A stretch of 64,000 nt of DNA, from the NCBI GenBank assembly GCA_035041965.1, contig JAPYMA010001383.1:31312-95311 (forward strand), read 5' to 3'. Source of the stretch: Anisakis pegreffii (Eukaryota; Nematoda; Chromadorea; Rhabditida; Anisakidae). The position numbers and the translations under genes are program-made. The notes under the pieces are model-generated. The model had not been told where the DNA came from and did not search any database. It was given only the letters and a program-made list of their open reading frames with translations. Positions 1-10,855 of the stretch are shown one piece after another (within the stretch, counting starts at the first letter, position 1; the number at the start of each line of letters is the position of its first letter).

Positions 1-118
1 TCTCAAGAATGTCATGAATAAAACGTAATTAATAAAATAGCACTTCAGTGATCAAATCAATCGCTCATTATAATTATGAAGATAAGCGGAATAAAAAGTC
101 AGAATTAATATTATTTAC

Positions 119-742
119 CCGATGAGGATGAGGACGACTCGGAATTACAGGGATAGCAAGAATACGCCGATTCATGCTCATCTAAAAAAGTTTGGCGCAA
201 CGAATCTAAGGATCGCGTTTGAGGTTGAGCACTTCGTCTAGTTGTCGGTGATAGTTCCTCCGAGCAGTGACGTTCTCTGCAAGTTTAAGCTTGAAAACCA
301 TCTACTGAATGAATCACTTCAGTCACAATTCCTCCACTAGTCATTCTCAGAATATGAGGTTGACAAACTGACATCTAAGCACAAACTCGAATGTAAACTC
401 ACCTAAGCAGCAACCAACTAAATCATTTTTTGCCTTAGAAACGGAGGCTTACTGAGAAATGCTCTTTTCGAGAGAGTGGAACAGATATTTTGAGTAAATT
501 AAAAAACTGAGATAATAGATAGCACAACTTAACAGCACTAACGTCAACAAAAACAACTCAAAAATTTAGCTGTGTTGACGTGGTCATTTGCAATTTATGG
601 CAGAGGATTCGGAGGAATAGTTGTACTTATTTCAAAGAAAAGGTGCGAAATGAAAACTTACAGCGGGGGTGAACTGCTCAATGTATTCGATATTTGATGA
701 TTTAAGCTGCTGACCGAACTGCTTCGTTTCATTTTGACAATT
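119..742 (-). CDS. Partial serine-rich protein, two exons at the left edge
   Basis: Two minus-strand exons, 742..662 and 276..119, join in one open frame. The first has acceptor CTTCTTACAG and donor GTAAGT, and leaves two bases that complete the first codon of the second exon (acceptor AAACTTGCAG, donor GTAAAT, one base left over, so the gene continues beyond base 1). The frame reads MKRSSSVSSLNHQ..., then an Arg/Ser/Gln-rich stretch with RSLDSLRQTFLDEHE and ends in YSCYPCNSESSSSSS. The Met codon in the first exon may be internal. A Cys-x-x-Cys followed by polySer recalls the C-terminal region of Prickle-type proteins, but this is only a faint likeness and I do not name it. Composition is low-complexity, so the evidence is matching phase and good splice sites rather than homology. 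Confidence 0.45.
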
Positions 743-1948
743 CTGTAAGAAGAAGAACCTTTCGCTCTTTCTAATCCCAACGAAATTAAGCGCTATCCCA
801 CATGTTATCCAAATATTTTAAAAGTACGCCAAATACCAACACAAAAACACTCACCACTAATGATGTTTGCAATCAGCCAGTAATTCACCCTAAATAAAAA
901 CAATGGCTATGATAATGAATGATTAACTGTGCATAATAACTGAGCGATAACATTACTTAAAATATCACTATAAAATGATGGGACTGTGGAATTTCAGGTC
1001 CCAGGCCATGGAGTCTGACCATGATTTGTCGGGCGGAACCAAGACCTGCTCGGTGAACACCTGCTAAATTGTAGGCCTAGCAAACCTTGGCCCGACCCGG
1101 TAACAGTTCGCCTGGCTCAACAAATCTTGGTGCTGCTCGCCAAGTCTTGGTGTGCCCAGGCAAATCTCAGTGATCAATTCCACACTCGCTGCTCTCCTAA
1201 TGCGTCATCAACATTTGCATTTCAACATCAACAACGATTGGTCACATTAAAAATCAATACGTTCTCACTGAACACAGCACATTACAATTAACAGCGAACA
1301 TCGCTTTCCAACTTCTTAACTATCAATTGTGCATCAATATAAGCATGTTCCGATCAAGCATGCACACATGTGTATATAATCACACATACTGCAGCTATTA
1401 ATCTCACGTCATAAATGATATGCCCATATGAATCGTTGTTTTCTGAATTGCTCATTTGTTTATGAACAACCGAACAAGGAATAAGAACGATACCAATACT
1501 CGACGAATAAAAGTTCAACATTCAAAAGTAATATCTGCTCATATCCTCCAGTACACACAATAGTAATTGCAAAAAAATATCTCTCTATCTGCAACTATTC
1601 ATCACTTAATATTGATTGCAGACAACAACCACAAAGCAAACAAACAACGATGATGAATGTTCAAAGCGAAATCGTTCAACTTTCAATGATCTTCGTTCGA
1701 AATGAATTTCTTAAAATCGCACCTATGCTCAGCAGAATATTGTGCAAAGTGTACGTGCTTGATAGTGAAATCAAACTATTACGTCAACTAAATCAGTGTA
1801 TTATTAATGTAACGATCTATGATTTGATTGATGCAATTTTTAACTGACTAACCAAGAAGTTAATCCTTAATATGCAAAAGGATATAATGATGAGATGACC
1901 TGATGTAAGAAACTACGAATTTTAATAAGCCGACTGTTAGTTTGCAGC
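743..1948. other. Intergenic, mostly without recognisable content
   Basis: AT-rich non-coding DNA around a dispersed repeat near 990-1190. A short minus-strand block at 896-860 is framed by TTTATTTAG and GTGAGT, but its phase does not fit the exon at 742, so I do not call it. The 65-codon open frame at 1650 has no homology or splice context. Confidence 0.6.
992..1190. repeat. Dispersed repeat, family A copy 1
   Basis: A GC-richer block with repeated CCAAGxCTTGG-type words, such as GGAACCAAGACCTGC and GCCAAGTCTTGGTG, in opposite orientations. It resembles the block near 55090-55240, which has the same words as a perfect inverted pair. This is typical of a decayed MITE. No target-site duplication could be fixed. 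Confidence 0.5.
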
Positions 1949-2160
1949 TTACACAAACTTAACACGATCTGTAAAGTTCATCTTGAAATTATGGTAATAA
2001 GGCAGTTTTACTTGTGGCTCTTGATCATTTCTGGCTCTAATACTTATTGGATTAACATTAGCCAACATGGCTGCCAAATACAAATCATTAATTGTGGCCA
2101 CACTATCATGGAGCTGCATAGCTGATAATTGTATAGCTCTTTTCTCTTCAGCAGCAAATC
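1949..2160 (-). pseudogene. Coding-like terminal exon or retrocopy fragment, unknown
   Basis: The minus strand carries about 70 codons with protein-like composition: RFAAEEKRAIQLSAMQLHD, then LYLAAMLANVNPISIRA, ending KMNFTDRVKFV and a stop. A possible acceptor (CTACAATCAG) sits just upstream on this strand. The block butts against the LINE fragment, which is read on the opposite strand. It could be the last exon of an unmodelled gene, or a gene fragment caught beside the LINE. I do not recognise the family. Confidence 0.3.
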
Positions 2161-2631
2161 TGATTGTAGGCAAGTCTCGAAACCGAACATTATTAGGCAA
2201 GAGAAAATAGGCAAATCCCTCCACGCTCTCCTCTTTGACAGCACCGTTTTACCATCGTTACTGTACGCGAGTGAGGGCCACAAAAAGAGGGAAGAACAAC
2301 GCCTAATAACAACACAAAGAGCGATGGAGAGATGCATGTTAAGAATATCGTTACGGGAACACATCCGATGCGAGGAGGTTCGCCGAAGAATTGGAGTAAG
2401 AGACATGATCCCAGAGTACAAGAAGAGAGCTACGTAACAGGAATAAATGATGGCAGATGGACTAGAGCAGTTGCAAAGTGGTATCCAAGAGAAATAAAGA
2501 GACCGCTCGGGAGACCTCCAAATAGATGGAAAGACGATATTACAAAGAAACTGGGTAACACCTGGCAAAGGAAAGCAAGATCAAGGACTGAGTGGAAACG
2601 CATTGTGGCCAGCAACGTTATAAACGTTTGA
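2150..2631 (+). mobile_element. Truncated, frameshifted non-LTR retrotransposon (RTE-like) C-terminus
   Basis: The frame ending at 2437 matches the region after the reverse transcriptase palm in RTE-type LINEs: LLFDSTVLPSLLYASEG, then RAMERCMLRISLREHIR and VRRRIGVRDMI. Near 2425 the homology shifts to another frame that continues with INDGRWTRAVAKWYPRE, GRPPNRWKDDI and a final SRTEWKRIV. The shift removes the usual RWAGHxxR core between the halves. Endonuclease and catalytic RT domains are absent, so this is a dead 5'-truncated copy. The family assignment comes from recalled conserved words, not a search. Confidence 0.8.
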
Positions 2632-5159
2632 TAGCCTGACCAATTCAGGTAATCCAGGTAGTTAGTTTTACAAACAAAAAAACAATTTTCAAGCGGTTAT
2701 GTAAGTGCTCAATTAATCAATGGATCAAAAATTAAGATTTTGCATTAAAATGCACAGATGCAAGCAAAAAATGAATGCCTAGCTTATATGTCTGTCAAAA
2801 ATGCAGAACATCAATCAAATCTTCTAACCTATTTTCGAAGAAATAACAAGAAGAAAAATAAGAGAAAAAGACTCCTCCGCCTGAAACCTGCTCACCTCCC
2901 CCAAACCATGCCAACGAATGAATTCTTCAGAACTGCATAAAATACAAAATTTGCAAACGTTAGAATTTGCACGTTGCTTGTGATTATACTCGTATCGGTA
3001 ACAGGACAAAAACTACAGTAAATGAAACCTTGGTACGGACATCCCATCAAATGGCGCACGCATATTTTATTGAATGCATGGATAGAACCGAATTTTGCAC
3101 TTTGCAAATTCGACTGCAACTCAAAACTGCTTTAGTGCATTTTAACACATGCAACTTCTGCATCACCTGTAAAATTCGCGTGGGTGTATGGTGGCCTTAT
3201 CCTCTTTAATCAACTTCGTCTCATTCTTATGCCCAATCCTAGACTTGTGCTAATGCCTAAGCTCATAACGAACTAAATGACATCCATGTCTGCTTCAAGG
3301 ACGTACAGTCGGGGTCGACTGAACACGACAATTTGATCAGTTCGAATGAGCCGGTTATTATCCTTATATATTGAGCAGATCAGTCATGCTGAGTGGCGCA
3401 GGGATAAGGTATTAGTCCAGTGAAGTGATGATGGTCAGAGGTTCCACTGCGGTGAACGCATTTTTGATGTTGATAGCTGATACAGTCGTCTCATTTCTGC
3501 TGATTTCCTTCAAGATATGATGAAATTTATCACTTTTTGTTGTGGATCAGAAAATTTTGAATCATTTGAAACGAAATTTTTTGAATCGTAATGCATATGT
3601 TGGGTAACAATGAGTAATCAAAGCAGAGACAGAAATTTCAATAATAATATCTAACGAAAAAAAAAACGATCAAAATCACCACATTCACAATCCTTGGTTA
3701 ACATCTCAACAAAAACATTGTTAAACAAATAGTGGGAGTTATCCAAATGCGAATCATGAATAGCGAACCCAAGTGGTTTTCAGATATGTAAACGATTTTG
3801 CAGCGAGTACTTCAGAATAATTTTATATGCTAAAAAACTGATGTCAAGCATTGGTATACATCAATTAATCATGCGAATTAAGTGTTTGAAAATCTGGAAG
3901 AAAAGTCGATCTAAAAAATTTGTTGAACTGATTATGTTATACTGGAGGAACTGTTTTCAACTGCATCAAAAAATTGCGTATGTAGCGGAATTTGTATCAA
4001 AGACGTCTGTGCGGTAACTGAACTCTCACGTTTACTTTGACAATTCAACGCCTTATCCACTGGATCTACTCACTGTCAGTACGTCGATGTCACAGATAAT
4101 TTTGAAGGTGACGACATCGGAATGGGTCAGGTTTCGTTCGACAACTCGACTCCACATGGCGTTCATCACATTTTAAATACGTATTCACGGTCAGCGCCAC
4201 GAGCCCTTCAAAATGCTACATGGCTCATCTAATACCTCACGACTCGATTTCCGCTTTTAGTTCTGTCGCACTACTGGTAAAGTGTAACGATTCCTTTATT
4301 CCTATTGATGCCTTTAGGTCATTATTGGTAAGGTGTAACGGTAGATCCATCCTCTCGACGCCAAACTGAAAAAAATCATTCGGATCAATTCAGACTACCT
4401 AGCGTGAGTTTAAGCTCAAGCCTGAACCTGAATCAAGAATGCTGACTGGGCTAAATTTTAAAAGGGCCGAGGATTTCGATCATTTCGCTCTCCCTTCTGT
4501 AACTGAACAAAATTATAACGGCTAATCTGTTTATTGGGCACGCATTGCAATACATACCAACTTATAATAAGTTGGATAGGCGTAATTGTGGTGCTCTTGA
4601 ATCTCACTTCCCAAAATATTGGGACCACCCGCGTGCCGTGCGATTCGTTTGAAGGCATTTTACTCACGTATGCTTCACAGTATTGACGTACGCGGGAGTG
4701 TGTTGTGGACTGTATCACTCGCTCCTCGATCACTGGACAATTCGAACGATTTGTGAGTTGTTTTGCGCTTTCTATTCATCCGGGTAATGCTGTACTCTCA
4801 CCTTCGAGATGCCGCCTCATCTGAACCACACAATGGGTGTGTACCAAAGCAGCTTAAAGAGCAATGCACGTCAGCGGTTTGCACACCTCTCGAAACAGAA
4901 GAGAGCATATGCTTGCGATGGTGAGAGAGAAGATAGGTGCGATTGAAGCATCATCGAACGATGCAACTATTTGAGATAGTGCACACCAAATTTTGTCACA
5001 CATCATACGCAATGGGAAAATTTTTGGAGCGCATGAGAAACCTTGTTAGAAACCGTTCACAGTTTAAAGATCGTGCGAAACTTTTTTTCAGAGATCACCG
5101 CGCTGAAGTGAGATTATAGAAACTGTTTAAATCGGATTTTTCGAAATTTTGCAGATTTG

Positions 5160-5440
5160 TAGGATTTTATACAGGAGTCTCCGGAAAATTTCTTAAGGAA
5201 AGATTTTCGAGAGTGTTGTTCCCATAAAATTTGAAACTAAGATTTTTTGGATATTTTAGTTTCGGAAAGTCGAAAAGAAAGGTTTCATGGAAATTTGAAA
5301 TCAGAAATTGTTGGAAGAATCATTAAGAACGTTTTCGAAAGAAAGATTTTCCGGAATTTTTGTGTCCATAAGTTTTGATAGTAAGATTTGCTGGATATTT
5401 CAGTTTCGGAAAGAAAAATTTCATAGAATTTGAAAATGTT
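5160..5440. repeat. Degenerate ~145-bp tandem repeat
   Basis: Two units share the order CCATAA..TTTGA.A.TAAGATTT..TGGATATTT.AGTTTCGGAAAG, beginning near 5221 and 5366. Both are AT-rich and full of TTTTCGRAA words, consistent with an old element or satellite. Confidence 0.5.
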
Positions 5441-5490
5441 TAATTTGATAGTTCAAATAGTGCTTCATTCGCTCGAACCCTTCGACGGGG

Positions 5491-5517
5491 TTTCAATCGC
5501 ACGAATTGCGATTGAAA
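5491..5517. repeat. Perfect 10-bp hairpin
   Basis: TTTCAATCGC and GCGATTGAAA flank a 7-base loop (ACGAATT). The left arm is also half of the GTGCGATTGAA inverted pair with 4937. It may be the end of a transposon. Confidence 0.6.
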
Positions 5518-6427
5518 GATGCAGCTTTCTTCTGTTTCTGTTGTGTGCTGCCTTCTGTTTCTCGAGGTGTGCAAAGCACTGAGGCGCCTTGCTCTCTCTC
5601 TCTCTGTCTTTGGTGCACGCCCATTGTCCCGTTTGGCCTACACCCGAAATGCGATGCGACTTGACGCGATGCGTTTACGCTTCATACTTTGGCGGCTTTG
5701 TAATATCGTTTAGTGTGGTTTGGGTGAATTTTTTTGAATTGCAACTTTATTTTTTGAGTGTTGGAATGGTTTGCGAACATCAGCGGATTAGCGAAACATG
5801 CGCTATCTCTAGGCAGTCGAACTAGCACAATTATGGCCGCAATTATTTGTTTATAGTTTTCCAGTTGAAAGACTGGAAGAGTGTCGAGTCGTGTATGATC
5901 TGCTGATCGACTTTGAAAATGTTGTGTAGACACTTTTACAATCCCTTAACTGGAAAAGTATTGATAGTGGGGTAATTCAGGCACTATGTGGATAACCTCT
6001 ATCAATTTTCAGTAGGCATTTTTGCAGATATCATATAGACACTCTTCCGGTCACTTTTCCACATGTCGCAGTCCACACATTTTTTCAGTCTATGAAATTC
6101 GACTCTTTTCCACGTGCCGCGTTGACACTCTTCTGGGCATCTGATTCAATCCATCAGGAGCACTGTAGAAGTTTGTTTATCAAAGCTGCCCTAATTGACC
6201 ATAATCTGTGATGTGCGCACTCAAACGCAATTAAGGTCGCTTACGTTGATCGCGTTTTAATATATCCCTGCGTGGAAGTTTCTCAAATGGAGAATGTTGT
6301 TTCACGGATATTGGTTCAAATGAAAAATTTTTTTGTGGTGATTGATTGGTTGTTTGCTTTGAGAAGGAATTTGGCGCTGGCAACTGAAGGTGTGCATTAA
6401 TTTTTACGAGGACTACTAGCGAGATTA

Positions 6428-6438
6428 TTTTTGCTCAG
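6428..6438 (+). promoter_or_regulatory. Probable trans-splice acceptor directly before the BRD7/9 ATG
   Basis: TTTTTGCTCAG abuts the start codon with no 5' UTR. No in-frame upstream exon is needed, because the exon opens with Met. Nematode spliced-leader addition very close to the ATG is common; here it is inferred from position only. Confidence 0.5.
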
Positions 6439-9400
6439 ATGAGTGCGCTTCGACCCATCGTACGAAAATCTGATGTTGGTGCTCCACCAGCGCGTTTATC
6501 AGCCGGAGCGGCACCGAGTCTATCCGTCTTTTCAGCAAAACGAAGTGCCAAACGTTAGTTCCTATTTTGAAGGCACGGTTTTTCCAAATCATTAGTACCG
6601 TACAGCTACTCATGAATTCATGCGTTATCTATACATTGAAGTACTAAAGTAGGTTGAGTACTATTTAGAAGAACCGTTGGAGCGCCGAACCAGGGTAAGA
6701 TTCGAAATGTCGCTGAAAGGGTACGTAAACAACCCGCTATCTAAGCTTGACTTTTGAAGTTCAGTTGTAATAATAATGATGCTGTGTTCATGTGTCGCGG
6801 TTTTTCAGATGGACTCAAAGCAGTGTCATCAAGGTCCTCCGCTTTAGCTAGTCGCAAGCGGCGAGCAGAAGAGAATCTGGATGCTGAAGAATCTGACTCA
6901 GAAGAGCGTTCAACTGCCGCTGAAGATCATGAAGAAATGGAAAGTACAGACGATGTGAAGGTTAACGTTGAAGAGAAAGTGAGGAAAACACGAAAAAAGA
7001 GACGTTTCAGGTGCAGTTTCGATTTATGAGTATTGTTTTTGAAATGCTTTAAAAGTTGTTGTGTTTTTATCTCGAAAACGTTGCTGACACTTTAAACACG
7101 TTATGCAGTGCGGTGAGTGCAGTGACATATAAGTTTATGTTCATTTTTAAATTTGCTTATTGTCAACGCATTTGGGCTACACATTTTCAAACAGCAACAA
7201 AAACGTGCTTGTGATATTTCAGATTAACTGATTCAACGGCTAAAAGTCGACGAAGAGCTGAACGAAAAGCTCAGTTAGCAGCTGAAAGAAAGGAGCGTGA
7301 AGAATTGAAACAAGAGGTAAGTATTCACAACGTAGAGATTCAGCACACACATTGCAACTGAAATTTGATTCAGGTCGAAGAAGAAGAAGTGCAGAAGCAG
7401 TCATCAGAAGATGCACCTCCAGTTCAGAAACCGCCGATGATCAGAACATATTCGCCAATGCAATTGCTATGTGATAATTTACTCCGCAAGCTACATGCAA
7501 AAGACCCAGAGGAGTATTTTGCGTTTCCTGTCACCCAGTAATCGATTATTTCATTCGTTCACTCCTAAATTAAATGACCTGCAGTAGGACTGATAACGAA
7601 ACTCATAGTTGATTTTGGTGTTTCATAAGGTATACGCACCAGTTCGTTAATTAGTATCAACGGGATGAATTTTTGTTCAAAATTGGTACTAATGAACAAT
7701 GTTTATTCATTTTTAGTACTGAAAGTGAGATTAGTTTGTATCTAGTATCAATTATCGATTACTTTCCCACTGCAAGTTTTTTTCTTGGTGCTAACGACCT
7801 TTTCTGGAGGCTTTCCGTGGATAAATGTTGCGAGAATTGTCGCAGAATTTTTTTGAACGCAATGTTATATTCAGATCGATGGCACCAGATTACCATCAAG
7901 TGATCAAAGAACCAATGGATTTCTCAACAATGCGTTCAAAAATCGAAACAAATGAATATAACGATTTGGCATCATTCAGAAGAGATGTTGAATTGGTGGT
8001 GAATAACGCGTTGACTTATAATCAACCGAACACCATCTATAATGTCGCAGCACAAAAACTCGATCAAATCGTCCGTTTCTATTTCTCGGAACCTCACCTC
8101 AGATACCTCTATCACACTTTACCGTTTTGTAAAGTTCGTTATCAGTTTATTCTTTTTTTGCTCATTCATTAGTTTTTTTTTAAACCTTCGTTCATTTATT
8201 GTAAATTCTCTCCCGATCAAACTTCTTTCGATAAAGCGTCGTCGTTTATTAATTTTTTTGTTTCGTTTATTAATTTATTTATTAACAGTAGTTTCATCAT
8301 TACCCATATCACAGTTTTCTGGTCAACTTAATAGAACAGAGGAATTCACTTGTGAAATTTGGAAATCTATTTCCTTGTTAGATATGTCGTGAATGGGAGA
8401 GTGATGGTTAAGATTGAATATAGCAAATACTGTCGTCACTGCACTTCGTGTGATACAGATTTTGTGTCAACGTTTCCGGGAACTAATTTAGATATGAATG
8501 TCCATTTGGACACTTTGTGAAAATTTTTGGTTTCATATAAAGATTGTTTCCAATTGTGAACTCAATTAAATGTAATCGTGCAACGTACCTTTTGCTTTAT
8601 GCAGGATATACCCTTAGACAAAATGGGTCTGAAGCCGAAAGTTCGTTCGAGAGTTTTGCCGAAGGTTGAACGGAACTACTCAATTCTGGATGATATGACA
8701 CCGTCATCGATACTGAGTTCAGTTGATATCTCGTTGAAGCAGCGACTCTCGAACAGAAAACCACAATTACGACCAGTGGTACCAGATTGTGAAAATGGTA
8801 AAGAGCCGAAATGTCAGTTGGGTTTCTTAGATAACAATAATGGTGCCGTTTGCTTGAACATTATCAATCCATCGTCATCAAATACCAAGAATAACACTAC
8901 CAACAGTAATGAGCAAAGAACGCTGACATTGGGTGATATCGTTGGTAAACTTGATGAAGGCACACCCGGTCTTTGTGCTCCTCAAGAATATAAATCTTCT
9001 ACGCAGGTACCTTCTAGTTAAGATATGCTTTATTTGTTCCGTGCTTTGATTATTCAAGCTACAGTGTAGCTGTTATTCTGTGTTTTATCACATTCGTCTT
9101 CAGCAGTGAGGTGTGATTACTCCATTCACACAGAAACACGGCTTGCTGAACGTTGAACTCCATCAGTTTCACACCAAATACTGTTCGGATGATAGAATAG
9201 TGATGTCTTAATATAGAGAACTTACATTGTTCATTACATTGTTTAGGTTCCAATCTCCTTCCTATCGTACGGGCCGTTTAGTTCGTTTGCACCACAGTAC
9301 GACTCGACGTGGGCGACGTTATGTGATCGCGATTCAAAATTGTTGTTGTCATGTTACGGTGATAAGTAAGTTATTTATCCATTTGATCCAACATTCCGTA

Positions 9401-10855
9401 CAGCGGCTTAGACGGGAGAGGACACAGGGGGTACCCTCCACCGTTCGGAGGATGAATGAAAAGAGGAAATGACTGGAAGGAGGGGAGGAAAAAAAAGAAG
9501 AGAAATAGACGTTGAAAAATCCAGTCCAAAATTCATGGTAACCAGACCACTTTGCGCCCCTTCCCCCTCTCTGGAAAAAATCATGGTAACGTCACCAGTT
9601 TCGTACTCAACATCATAATCAACATCATTGACTTTAATCTGTTTTTCATATTGCCTTCAGAGAGATCAGTGAACGTCTATCATTTATGATAATCAATGAG
9701 GTGTGTTAATTTAATGTAATAATCACATTGAATGTTCTAGACAGAATGTTATGAATGGAATTGCTTTACGAAATATGGTTGAAGATAGTGGTGAGCACTT
9801 AATGAAATTAGTTGATGATATGTTGGATACATTAACTGATGGTGAACATTCGAAAACAATCAAGGCACTCCAAACGGAACCTGATGCTAAAGTAAGTTAT
9901 GTGATTCAGTGATCATAGGTTTTAATAACATAGACCCGCATTTGCTATGTACATTGTGTGAGTTAGAGCTACTTTCAGGATGCCTATTTACAAATTCTTT
10001 TCACTGCTTAAATTGAGTCCGATGCTTCACTGAACTTAACATCTTTTACCAGTCGGTGTAGTCGATATTGTGAATTATGTTTGTGGTTGATTTGTTTTTT
10101 TTTTGCTTGACATACGGAAGGAATTTTTTCATTTGAAGGTTCCTGAACTGGACTCCAATGATGACGTAGAGAAGTTATTGTGTGAGGTTGAATCGCTTGA
10201 AAATATTGGTATTGATATCTCATTCATTTCGGATATGCGGAAACTTTACAATGTCAAACCCGAATCCACTACTTCTCAAGTAATGTTTGCTTGATCAGCT
10301 TGTTTTCGTGTTAATAATTCACCTGAAAATATTGACAAGTCTTTCATTCTTTCCATTTCTGATAGACTGTTTATGTTTTTTGTTGGTAATTGCAAATGAA
10401 TTTCAGTTTACTTTGAAAAAAATGCTTTTTATATATAAAATATCCTTGTGCCACTTCGAGTTTCTTTTAAAGCGAAGTGATATTTTATGCGATTTTGTGG
10501 TAGATGCTATAAATTGATATCAGTGGGTGATTTTAGATGAGTCTTGTTTATTGTGAATGAGAAGTTTTGGTTGCAGGATGAATTGAGTAAGACTGGTACT
10601 ATGATAAACGATTTGGCGCTACTGCAAAAGAATCGTTTGAGTTCAATGCCTCCAGCGACACTAAGCGATCAACCTGCACCGAGTCAGTTAGAAACAAATT
10701 TGGCATCAAAAATTCAAAATCAACTACACACTCAAATATCAAGCTACGCTAAGCCAATCGATATTGTCTCACCGGCAGTCATACATAACGCAGTTGGGTT
10801 GAATGAAGAGGATCTAGATCTGCTCAACGAATTCTTCACGCCTGGTACTGTATAA
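6439..10855 (+). CDS. BRD7/BRD9-family bromodomain protein, SWI/SNF subunit
   Basis: Ten exons close without a phase error: 6439-6553, 6809-7010, 7223-7316, 7374-7537, 7875-8133, 8605-9006, 9247-9365, 9741-9891, 10139-10279, 10577-10855, giving 641 aa. The start follows TTTTTGCTCAG directly, a likely trans-splice acceptor. Residues 50-140 are acidic and then Lys/Arg-rich. A bromodomain lies at about 160-265, with the ZA-loop words YFAFPVT and APDYHQVIKEPMDFSTM and the acetyl-lysine-binding Asn in TYNQPNTIY. The DUF3512-type region follows, with YGPFSSFAPQYDSTWATL near 418. This architecture and length fit BRD7/BRD9, acetyl-lysine readers of PBAF or ncBAF remodellers in the nucleus; I cannot tell which of the two. 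The protein ends in an acidic LNEEDLDLLNEFF tail. Confidence 0.9.
9400..9600. repeat. Purine-rich repeat inside a BRD7/9 intron
   Basis: A GA-rich strand (GGAAGGAGGGGAGGAAAAA) followed by a C-rich stretch (GCCCCTTCCCCCTCTC) lies in the intron between exons 7 and 8. The polarity switch suggests a decayed element with inverted ends. No duplication was fixed. Confidence 0.4.

Larger units (their letters stand above)
2632..6438. other. Intergenic with degenerate repeats
   Basis: No supported gene. It holds a local direct repeat near 4268 and 4320 (TGGTAA[A/G]GTGTAACG), a GTGCGATTGAA inverted pair at 4937 and 5492 that may bound a decayed DNA element, a degenerate ~145-bp tandem repeat at 5160-5440 and a perfect hairpin at 5491-5517. 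Confidence 0.5.
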
